Shown here: in pieces, positions 6,924 to 12,313 of the stretch
How positions within the stretch are numbered: position 1 is the stretch's first letter
How the letters are laid out: the number at the start of each line of letters is the position of its first letter
Source of the DNA: an uncultured Candidatus Midichloriaceae bacterium
GTDB taxonomy: Bacteria > Pseudomonadota > Alphaproteobacteria > Rickettsiales > Midichloriaceae
Length of the DNA: 12,313 bases
NCBI GenBank assembly: GCA_905479795.1
Contig: CAJQNX010000088.1
Location: 1-12,313, forward strand
Direction: 5' to 3'
The notes under the pieces: generated by a model
Database searches by the model: none
Told to the model about the DNA's origin: nothing
The model's input: only the letters and a program-made list of their open reading frames with translations
Translations under genes and position numbers: made by a program

Positions 6924-7734
6924 AGTTGAGACCGTTGTACAAGGATTAAAAAAAATTCTTCCTCATAATAAAATTATAAAAGTAGTTAGAAGCAACTATA
7001 ACCTCAGAATTCCATATCCTGAAAATTTTCCTAAGGAATTAACAGGCGCCTATATATTAGATGTAATTAGAGTAGCAAAATATATAGTCATAAATACGGA
7101 TTTAGAAAAATCTATAGTTATTCATTTAGGAATGTCTGGTAGGCTATTATCACAAAGTATCACTAATCTAAATCCACAAAAACACGATCATGTAATTTTC
7201 CATCTCTCAAATAATACCTATCTAACGTACAATGATCCCAGAAGATTCGGTTTAGTTACCATAATTAAAACTACCGATATCAATAAACATAATTTATTTA
7301 AAAATTTAGGAGCTGAACCTCTTTCTGAGCAATTTAATATACAGTATCTAAAGGCTAAAATTCAAAATAAAAATACATCAGCAAAAGATTTTTTAATGAA
7401 TTCACAAAACGTAGTTGGAATTGGAAATATTTATGCAAATGAAATTTTATATTTAGCAAAAATATCTCCTTTTAAAGTAGTTAAAAGCCTTACTTTAAAT
7501 GAGGTAAAGATCATTATCACATGTACTAAACAAATTCTTAATAATGCAATTAATGCCGGAGGTTCAAGTTTAAGAGATTATATTGCCCCAAATGGTATAT
7601 TGGGAAATTTTCAGAATTTTTTTAAAGTATATAGTAAAGAAAATAAAGAATGTTTTCACTGTAGTGAACTAATTGTGAAAAAAAATTATCACCAAAGAGC
7701 AACCTATTTTTGCCCAAATTGCCAACAAAATTAG
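6907..7734 (+). CDS. mutM: Formamidopyrimidine-DNA glycosylase (Fpg/MutM)
   Basis: Base-excision repair enzyme that removes 8-oxoguanine and formamidopyrimidines and cuts the abasic site. The 275-residue protein is full length. After Met removal Pro2 is the catalytic nucleophile and Glu3 follows (PELPEVETV). Other expected residues are Lys58 (RVAKYI), HLGMSGR (73-79), NDPRRFG (109-115) and the H2TH loop GIGNIYANE (171-179). A C-terminal zinc finger has Cys249, Cys252, Cys269 and Cys272, with the DNA-contacting Arg264. All catalytic residues are intact. The ATG lies inside the ribF 3' end. It is the last gene of the forward unit; the next gene is convergent, 14 nt away, and I see no convincing terminator hairpin between them. 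Confidence 0.97.
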   Translation: MPELPEVETVVQGLKKILPHNKIIKVVRSNYNLRIPYPENFPKELTGAYILDVIRVAKYIVINTDLEKSIVIHLGMSGRLLSQSITNLNPQKHDHVIFHLSNNTYLTYNDPRRFGLVTIIKTTDINKHNLFKNLGAEPLSEQFNIQYLKAKIQNKNTSAKDFLMNSQNVVGIGNIYANEILYLAKISPFKVVKSLTLNEVKIIITCTKQILNNAINAGGSSLRDYIAPNGILGNFQNFFKVYSKENKECFHCSELIVKKNYHQRATYFCPNCQQN

Positions 7735-7748
7735 CCTATTTTTATATT

Positions 7749-8567
7749 TTAATTTCTTGCAGAAAAAATAATTATAAATTCAAACGTCGCAAAAATCTTA
7801 TCTTTCTCTGAATATTTTTTAAAATATAAATTCTCAACTTGTTTGAAATAATTTTTGCAATCCAAGTGATTGCTTTTATCTTTTAAAAAATTTCTTTGAC
7901 CTAAGCTTTTTAAATCTCTCAGCATGCTTTTCAGACTATCATAATAAATTTTCACCTTTTCCATCGTAATTATTGGGTTACTATATTTCGATCTTTGAAG
8001 AAGTGACGAAACAATTTTTGGCTGGATCATTGGAATAATTCTTGGATAAACTTTACCATATAAATTTTCATCAGCTTCAATAAAACAACTCTTCAATTCC
8101 ATTAGCGTCTCACCTCCAAATAATATCGCTAAAAATGATCCTTCATGATTTAAAAAATTTTTATATTGAATCAATGAACCAATAACATCATTGCTATAGT
8201 GAAGAGATAAAAAACTAACTATCAAATCATATTTTTGCAATAATTTTACTTCATCTTCATTCAAATCTTTAAGAGAAAGTTGCTCAACATTAACATTATT
8301 GCCATTCTGAATTTTCTTATTTATATCTAGTATATTTAAGGAATTGATTGAATAAAATAGTATATCTTTAACTTTTTCACACTCTAAAATTAAATCTAAG
8401 TTATCATTGAGCAGAAACTTTGACTCATTAAACAATAAACCTAGATTAGCTTGTTCTAACCTAGGTTTATTTTGCAACTTATTAAATTTTTTATCAAATA
8501 TATTCTTAATAATTTTTATACTTTTTCGTTCTGCATTAACTATTTTTTGGACATGGTCCTGCACCAC
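7749..8567 (-). CDS. NDUFAF5-like (BioC-type) methyltransferase-fold protein, degenerate SAM motif
   Basis: 272 residues. The central and C-terminal parts match the alphaproteobacterial family related to human NDUFAF5, a complex I assembly factor: NIFDKKFNKLQNK near the N-terminus (22-34), YDLIVSFLSLHYSND (113-127), the hallmark FGGETLMELK (150-159), YPRIIPM (174-180), LLQRSKYSNPII (189-200) and YYDSLKSMLRDLKSLG (208-223). The expected SAM-binding motif I (hydrophobic, acidic, Gly-x-Gly) should fall at about 57-75, but that stretch has no glycine at all. Methyl transfer is therefore doubtful; a scaffold or hydroxylase-like role remains possible. The best start is GTG at 8567 (or the next codon, 8564), which overlaps the upstream virB2-like gene by 32 nt; no in-frame ATG lies near the N-terminus. 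The gene is convergent with mutM. Confidence 0.75.
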   Translation of the reverse strand: MVQDHVQKIVNAERKSIKIIKNIFDKKFNKLQNKPRLEQANLGLLFNESKFLLNDNLDLILECEKVKDILFYSINSLNILDINKKIQNGNNVNVEQLSLKDLNEDEVKLLQKYDLIVSFLSLHYSNDVIGSLIQYKNFLNHEGSFLAILFGGETLMELKSCFIEADENLYGKVYPRIIPMIQPKIVSSLLQRSKYSNPIITMEKVKIYYDSLKSMLRDLKSLGQRNFLKDKSNHLDCKNYFKQVENLYFKKYSEKDKIFATFEFIIIFSARN

Positions 8568-8886
8568 CTTTGCCGGAAGCTATAAATTCAACAACTGAAT
8601 TTGCTCCAAATAGAACTCCTAAACCAACAGAAACAGCAATAGCTACGCCCCAAGTTATTTTACCTAAAAACAAACCTATGGCAATAGAAATAATGACCAA
8701 AATTGAGATTGTCTTACCTACGTTGCCTTGAGCAATTTTAATCACATTACATAAAACATCTGCAATCTGTGAACCAGGATCAGTAGTATCCTTTGGATCA
8801 TCAGCCATAGATATATTAGTATTAAAAAAAGTTATAGTTAAAAATAAGGATAAAAAAATAAACATTGATATATAGGCTCTTTTCAT
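8536..8886 (-). CDS. virB2: TrbC/VirB2-family type IV secretion pilin
   Basis: Predicted pilin subunit of a type IV secretion system. The 116-residue precursor has a signal peptide (hydrophobic 7-21, likely cut after ISMA at residue 28). A short acidic mature N-terminus follows, then CNVIKIAQGNVGK (46-58) and two hydrophobic helices (about 60-76 and 78-96) joined by a short turn with GKITWG. This is the layout of VirB2/TrbC, and VCxV followed by a GxxGK segment is typical of Rickettsiales VirB2 copies. Two cysteines remain in the mature part (46 and 112). No other virB gene is in the window, so it is an isolated copy, as is common in Rickettsiales where virB genes are scattered and virB2 is often duplicated. 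Its 3' end overlaps the methyltransferase-like gene. Confidence 0.83.
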   Translation of the reverse strand: MKRAYISMFIFLSLFLTITFFNTNISMADDPKDTTDPGSQIADVLCNVIKIAQGNVGKTISILVIISIAIGLFLGKITWGVAIAVSVGLGVLFGANSVVEFIASGKGGAGPCPKNS

Positions 8887-8904
8887 ATTTACACCACTTT
8901 AAAT

Positions 8905-8934
8905 TGTATAAATAAATACTAACATACTCATCAA
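8905..8934 (-). promoter_or_regulatory. Possible promoter of the virB2-like gene
   Basis: Reading the reverse strand, TTGATG (8934-8929) and TATACA (8910-8905) are 18 nt apart; each matches four of six consensus bases. It lies about 20 nt before the ATG at 8886 in the 72-nt gap behind the next gene. It is a weak match in AT-rich DNA; co-transcription from the gene upstream is equally possible. Confidence 0.3.
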
Positions 8935-8958
8935 CAACTTCAAGAACTTTATTCTACT

Positions 8959-9489
8959 TTAAGGTGAGTTTGCGATTTTAACTTGTTGGAATGACCTAGA
9001 TTTTTTCATATTATAAAAATACCCTATTGATTTACCAATTAACAATCCAGTTAATATAGAAAAACCCAAAACGTATAACTCTTCTAATAGTGAGTCATTT
9101 AATATTTTTTTATCAACTGTAATTATGTATTGAAAATAGTATTTACTAATAAACATACCTATAACATAAAAAAAGGTGATTTTAGAATACGGAATTTTTA
9201 GCTGATTATTATCATCAAATATAGAATCTCTTGTGACAATTATGAGATAACTTATGATTATTCCAGTAATAATTGCCGTCATACATAAAAATATAATTAA
9301 AGTATCTAAATTTGGTATACTTATAAGAGTATGAGCTAATAATAGTATTAAGATAACAGGAGTAATAATTGTCTTTTTAAACTGCACAACTTTTTCTTTT
9401 GATGCTTTAACCTCCCCCCATACGTAATATAGCAACAGTAAATATACCCAGGAAGGAGTATTAAATAAAAATAATTTCACTAACTTCAC
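8959..9489 (-). CDS. Five-helix membrane protein, DUF6622-like
   Basis: 176 residues with about five membrane helices (roughly 13-24, 41-59, 63-85, 103-122 and 137-159) and a basic C-terminal tail (MKKSRSFQQVK). The opening NTPSWVYLLLLYYVWGEVKAS (10-30), then a basic linker and a second helix, resembles the small DUF6622 membrane family as I remember it; no function is established for that family and I cannot search it. The start is GTG at 9489; an in-frame TGA lies just upstream, and a good extended -10 promoter is placed to give a short leader of about 25 nt. The stop is 72 nt before the virB2-like gene on the same strand. There is no evidence that it belongs to the secretion system. Confidence 0.7.
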   Translation of the reverse strand: MKLVKLFLFNTPSWVYLLLLYYVWGEVKASKEKVVQFKKTIITPVILILLLAHTLISIPNLDTLIIFLCMTAIITGIIISYLIIVTRDSIFDDNNQLKIPYSKITFFYVIGMFISKYYFQYIITVDKKILNDSLLEELYVLGFSILTGLLIGKSIGYFYNMKKSRSFQQVKIANSP

Positions 9490-9520
9490 TGAACTTCACA
9501 TATAATATCTTTCAGCCTTA

Positions 9521-9529
9521 AGTATATCA
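9521..9529 (-). promoter_or_regulatory. Extended -10 promoter of the membrane-protein gene
   Basis: On the reverse strand TG-A-TATACT (9529-9521) is an extended -10 element: TG one base before a hexamer with five of six matches. No good -35 is present, which is normal for this class. Transcription would begin near 9515, about 25 nt before the GTG at 9489. The same transcript could include virB2 and the methyltransferase-like gene. Confidence 0.5.
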
Positions 9530-9589
9530 TATTTTTGTTAAATTAAAATTATTATCGGAAAATTTAGCTTAGAACATCATTTGTAAAAT

Positions 9590-10156
9590 CTATCCTTTAG
9601 CTACGAAATCTTTAAATCTCTTAATATGATTACCAAGCATTTTCTTTAAGCTTTCATCTAATAAATTTCCATTATCATCAAGATTTTTCATCGCAAATGG
9701 AATTCCCATTTCGTTTGGCAAAACATTAACCCCAATATTATTCAAAAAAAGCCTTAAATGAGGCAAAGCTCTTATTCCACCTAATTTACCAGGGGATGCT
9801 GCCATAATCATTGCAACTTTATTTCTAAAAGCTTTCAAAGAATCTTCATCCTTTGTTTCCGGTCTACTTAACCAATCTATCGTATTCATTAATAATGGTG
9901 AAAAAAATCCATTATATTCTGGAGTAGAAATGAAAAAACCCTTAGAATTGAAAAATAATTCCTTTAGTTTTTTAATATCCTGCGGAAGTCCATTTTCATT
10001 TTCCCAATCACCTTGATAAATCGGCATTTCATAATCTGCTAAATCTATGAGTTTGGATTCAATACCATTATCAATGGCATAATTATAGGAATATTTTACT
10101 AGCTTTGTATTAAGTGATCCTTTTCTAGTACTCCCTGAAATAAACAAAATAGTCAT
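9590..10156 (-). CDS. NADPH-dependent FMN reductase family flavoprotein
   Basis: 188-residue flavodoxin-fold oxidoreductase of the SsuE/ChrR/ArsH type, which uses NAD(P)H to reduce FMN, quinones or similar acceptors in the cytoplasm. The FMN phosphate-binding loop GSTRKGSLN is at residues 8-16. The second family motif TPEYNGFFSPLLMNTIDWLSR covers about 78-98, and AASPGKLGG (119-127) forms the third flavin-side loop. Length is normal and nothing is truncated. The natural substrate cannot be told from sequence; quinone reduction or oxidative-stress defence is the usual guess. The ATG at 10156 gives the canonical N-terminus and has no Shine-Dalgarno; a TATAAT lies only 4 nt upstream. It is separated from the gene before it by a hairpin terminator, so it is likely its own unit. 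Confidence 0.9.
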   Translation of the reverse strand: MTILFISGSTRKGSLNTKLVKYSYNYAIDNGIESKLIDLADYEMPIYQGDWENENGLPQDIKKLKELFFNSKGFFISTPEYNGFFSPLLMNTIDWLSRPETKDEDSLKAFRNKVAMIMAASPGKLGGIRALPHLRLFLNNIGVNVLPNEMGIPFAMKNLDDNGNLLDESLKKMLGNHIKRFKDFVAKG

Positions 10157-10160
10157 AATT

Positions 10161-10166
10161 ATTATA
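10161..10166 (-). promoter_or_regulatory. TATAAT immediately before the flavoprotein ATG
   Basis: A perfect -10 hexamer on the reverse strand (10166-10161) ends 4 nt before the ATG at 10156. If used, transcription would start at or next to the ATG, giving a leaderless message, which fits the lack of a Shine-Dalgarno. No -35 is evident at the right distance, and such hexamers occur by chance in AT-rich DNA. Confidence 0.3.
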
Positions 10167-10196
10167 TTTTATTATTTTTGTAACTATTTAAGTAAA

Positions 10197-10220
10197 AAAA
10201 ACATAAGTTGTTACGTTTTT
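10197..10220 (-). terminator. Hairpin terminator, probably bidirectional
   Basis: Arms 10197-10206 and 10211-10220 pair over 10 bp around a 4-nt loop (10207-10210), with one G-U wobble in the reverse-strand transcript. On the reverse strand a run of U (from the A run at 10193-10201) forms the end of the stem and continues past it, as in an intrinsic terminator. It starts 27 nt after the stop of the gene at 10247-11194. The stem has only one G-C pair, so it is weak, but its position and U-tract fit. On the + strand it also ends in five T, but no + gene leads into it. Confidence 0.6.
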
Positions 10221-10246
10221 CAAGATAGATGACAAGTATAGGACAG

Positions 10247-11194
10247 TCAATATGATAATAAATTTAAATTTGACATAACAAAGTCATGATGGTGCTTTAT
10301 TGATTCTTGAAACTTAAACCAATTACTTTTTTTATACTTTGCATTTTTTTTCCAAATATATCTTTTTGCATTTTGCCTAATTATTGATTCATCTCTCCAG
10401 CAATGGCCATTATAATTCAAAATGTCAAAATTGGAGATTTTTTTTACAATATGGTTATATTGCTTTATTCTTTTGCTCTTCAACCTTTTTACATCAAGAT
10501 AGCTATTTTTATTTCCATTATTCATGATAAATTTTAATTCAGAAATAAATTTGCTCTTATTAAAATTGCACTGACCAGTAAACCTTAAATACATGTTCAT
10601 TAATTTTTTAGATGCTTGAGTAAATCTGTGGACATTATTAATCTCTACTTTTTTTAATCTGGTATCTTTCCATATTAACCCCACTAAATCAGGTTTATCT
10701 ACTACATCTAAATGTCCAATATTAGGCAATAATTTTGCTAAGAAGTTATCAAGGGCATTATAATTGCTAAGCACTCCAACAAAATTTTGATGAGCCCAAG
10801 TATCAACATAAGCATGGGTGGCAATGCCTATCCAATATAAATTACCACTCTTTAGAGCATTAATTAAAATATACTCTGCAAATGTAGAATTTTTCACAGT
10901 ATTAAACGGATGAATTGCCCCATCCTTTCTACTATCTTTGGTTTTAACATCTGGTAAAAAATGAAATGGTATTAATATCTCATCTAATTTGCTAAAATTT
11001 AAGGTTTTTTCGTTAATCGCAGAAATAAAGTTTTTATATTCAACTTGGCTGTCATTTGCATTATATATTATATATTCATAACAATTATCATCTACAAATT
11101 GAGAGCTATAAGCGATAGTATAAGCTTCATGTGTTTCAAAGCCTGATTTTATTGCTATTAAATATGTAATATAGTAATGATACTCTATATCCAT
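10247..11194 (-). CDS. DUF6765-like protein, putative His/Asp metal-dependent hydrolase fold
   Basis: 315 residues. The start MDIEYHYYITYLIAIKSGF and then IAYSSQFVDDN (27-37) and GIATHAYVDTWAHQNF (123-138) match the pattern I recall for the DUF6765 family. The ordered residues His6, Asp35, Asp36, His78, His127, Asp131, His135 and possibly His161 and Asp163 look like a metal site. The HxxxDxxxH cluster resembles zinc-dependent phospholipase C / S1-P1 nuclease-type helical enzymes; that link is inference and no activity is known. There is no signal peptide, so a cytoplasmic protein is expected. The last 110 residues are rich in Lys and Asn and look less conserved. It is a single-gene unit: divergent promoter region upstream, hairpin terminator 27 nt downstream. 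An accessory gene acquired by transfer is plausible. Confidence 0.72.
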   Translation of the reverse strand: MDIEYHYYITYLIAIKSGFETHEAYTIAYSSQFVDDNCYEYIIYNANDSQVEYKNFISAINEKTLNFSKLDEILIPFHFLPDVKTKDSRKDGAIHPFNTVKNSTFAEYILINALKSGNLYWIGIATHAYVDTWAHQNFVGVLSNYNALDNFLAKLLPNIGHLDVVDKPDLVGLIWKDTRLKKVEINNVHRFTQASKKLMNMYLRFTGQCNFNKSKFISELKFIMNNGNKNSYLDVKRLKSKRIKQYNHIVKKISNFDILNYNGHCWRDESIIRQNAKRYIWKKNAKYKKSNWFKFQESIKHHHDFVMSNLNLLSY

Positions 11195-11203
11195 TGAATT
11201 ATA

Positions 11204-11231
11204 TTGATATATTTATTATTTGTATTATAAG
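11204..11231 (+). promoter_or_regulatory. Sigma70-type promoter of ccmF
   Basis: TTGATA (11204-11209, five of six) and TATAAG (11226-11231, five of six) are 16 nt apart. Transcription would begin near 11238, about 35 nt before the ccmF ATG. The -10 overlaps the reverse-strand -10 box, so the two directions may compete. Confidence 0.55.
11224..11229 (-). promoter_or_regulatory. -10 box for the DUF6765-like gene
   Basis: A perfect TATAAT on the reverse strand (11229-11224), about 29 nt before the ATG at 11194. No good -35 lies 16-18 nt upstream. A second TATAAT (11203-11198) sits just 3 nt before the ATG and is less likely. The box overlaps the forward -10 box of ccmF. Confidence 0.4.
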
Positions 11232-11272
11232 TAACTCAGAAGCAATAAGTCTGTAAGTGTATTCGGTAAATA

Positions 11273-12313
11273 ATGTTCGCTGAAGTTGGAAATTTTTTTC
11301 TACATCTCTCCCTAATAATGCTACTTTTAATAATTTTTAACTCTATATTTCCAAAATATAGGAGATTAAAAATTTTAATTTTCTTGTGGGGTGTAATTGC
11401 CGCATCCACAATAGTCAGCTTTATATCTTTAATAGCTTGCTATGTTATATCTGATTATTCAGTTTTAAATGTACTTTATAATTCCCATAAATTAAAACCA
11501 CTGATCTATAAAATAGCGGGTTCTTGGAGTAATCATGAGGGCTCAATGTTGCTTTGGATCATTTCCATTTCTCTCCCAACATTTCTGTTTGGAGTTTTTA
11601 GTAATAATAAGTTACCAATAAAAAATCTTACGCTAATCCTCCAAGCTATTTTAGCATTTATGTTTGTTCTATACACAATATACACATCAAATCCTTTTGA
11701 AAGAATCATCCCCGCCCCCGTCAGAGGACTTGGCATGAATCCTTTATTACAGGATATAGGAGTCTCTTTTCACCCGCCCATATTATATCTTGGTTATGTT
11801 GGATTTTCATTACCATTTTCAGCAAGTTTATCAGTACTGATATTAAAAAACACAGATTATTGGATTGAATCAATAAAGCCATGGATACTATTCGCTTGGA
11901 GTTTTTTAACTATAGGAATTGGTTCAGGCGCATGGTGGGCATATAGAGAACTGGGTTGGGGAGGATTTTGGTTTTGGGACCCTGTAGAAAATGCTTCTTT
12001 GATACCATGGATAACCTCAACTGCATTAATCCATTCAATGAAATTTTCTAAAAAATCTACCTCCCAACTCAGTTGGACAATATTGCTTAGTATATTAACT
12101 TTCACTTTAGTAATGATAGGTACATTCATAGTAAGATCAGGAACAATTGCATCAGTTCATTCTTTTGCTCAGGATTCCAAAAGAGGATTTTTTATTCTTA
12201 TTTCAGTCTTTTTTATCTCTGGCTCTGCCCTACTACTATATGCATTTAATTTTAAAAAATTATGTACAGATAAAACAGCGAAGAAAAACACAAATGGATA
12301 CCTATTATTAAAT
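11273..12313 (+). CDS. ccmF: Cytochrome c heme lyase subunit CcmF (5' part, cut by window end)
   Basis: Inner-membrane protein of the System I cytochrome c maturation pathway; with CcmH it takes heme from CcmE and attaches it to apocytochrome c. The first 347 codons are present and the frame is open to the last base; full CcmF is about 640-660 residues. Many hydrophobic helices are visible. Family landmarks: GSWSNHEGSMLLW (83-95), NPLLQDIGVSFHPP (156-169) and the tryptophan-rich WWD domain (about 216-246, GSGAWWAYRELGWGGFWFWD then PVENASLIPW). The flanking histidines expected for heme are His168 and His296. It starts at ATG 11273; an in-frame TAA at 11267-11269 excludes an earlier start. The related CcsA/NrfE proteins share the WWD domain, but the N-terminal half fits CcmF. 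Confidence 0.95.
   Translation, partial: MFAEVGNFFLHLSLIMLLLIIFNSIFPKYRRLKILIFLWGVIAASTIVSFISLIACYVISDYSVLNVLYNSHKLKPLIYKIAGSWSNHEGSMLLWIISISLPTFLFGVFSNNKLPIKNLTLILQAILAFMFVLYTIYTSNPFERIIPAPVRGLGMNPLLQDIGVSFHPPILYLGYVGFSLPFSASLSVLILKNTDYWIESIKPWILFAWSFLTIGIGSGAWWAYRELGWGGFWFWDPVENASLIPWITSTALIHSMKFSKKSTSQLSWTILLSILTFTLVMIGTFIVRSGTIASVHSFAQDSKRGFFILISVFFISGSALLLYAFNFKKLCTDKTAKKNTNGYLLLN

Noticed and set aside
7700..7790. Terminator between the convergent mutM and NDUFAF5-like genes
   Set aside because: Only AT pairings with long loops can be drawn (for example AAATTA with TAATTT) and no clean stem with a T-tract is seen.
7749..8567. UbiE or plain BioC identity for the methyltransferase-like gene
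   Set aside because: The FGGETLMELK block and overall pattern fit the NDUFAF5-type alphaproteobacterial family better, and the SAM motif needed for BioC or UbiE is missing.
11857..12129. Reverse-strand open frame opposite ccmF
   Set aside because: It covers the conserved WWD region of CcmF; the forward reading is unmistakable.
1..12313. CRISPR array, tRNA, rRNA, insertion sequence or toxin-antitoxin pair
   Set aside because: I saw no regularly spaced repeats, cloverleaf, transposase-like protein, terminal inverted repeats or small paired genes of that kind.
1..12313. Alternative genetic code with TGA as Trp
   Set aside because: TGA ends lolD, ribF and the DUF6765-like gene at natural lengths, and Trp positions in conserved motifs use TGG.

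Overview
The window is very AT-rich (about 30% G+C by eye) and uses the standard genetic code: TGA serves as a stop and TGG as Trp. The gene set points to a host-associated alphaproteobacterium, most likely of the order Rickettsiales. The evidence is a scattered VirB2-type T4SS pilin gene, a CcmF of the System I cytochrome c pathway, an alphaproteobacterial NDUFAF5-type methyltransferase-like protein, tightly packed housekeeping genes and low G+C. Genus cannot be told from the sequence.

Layout. (1) 1-295: non-coding leader with a good sigma70-type promoter (197-224) and a strong Shine-Dalgarno (280-284). (2) 296-4031, + strand: a complete polyamine ABC importer potA-potB-potC-potD, with every junction overlapping by 1-14 nt, so it is one operon. 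(3) 4043-7734, + strand: a second transcription unit whose promoter straddles the potD stop codon: rpmG (ribosomal protein L33), lolD (lipoprotein release ATPase), ruvB (Holliday junction helicase), ribF (FMN/FAD synthesis) and mutM (8-oxoguanine glycosylase). The last three overlap or nearly touch. (4) 7749-11194, - strand, convergent with mutM: a degenerate NDUFAF5-like methyltransferase overlapping a virB2-like pilin gene, a five-helix membrane protein, an NADPH-dependent FMN reductase-type flavoprotein, and a DUF6765-like protein with a His/Asp-rich putative metal site. A bidirectional hairpin terminator lies at 10197-10220. (5) 11195-11272: divergent promoter region with overlapping -10 boxes. 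(6) 11273-12313, + strand: the N-terminal 347 codons of ccmF, cut by the window end.

How the genes work together. PotA (ATPase), PotB and PotC (permeases) and PotD (periplasmic binding protein) form one importer that would supply host polyamines. Several PotD pocket residues differ from the E. coli spermidine-binding set, so its ligand is uncertain. The rpmG-mutM unit is ordinary housekeeping. The reverse-strand block is the accessory part. No wholly new system is evident. The observations most worth checking are the PotD pocket, the loss of the SAM glycine motif in the methyltransferase-like protein, the isolated VirB2 pilin gene overlapping that gene, and the DUF6765-like putative metalloenzyme.
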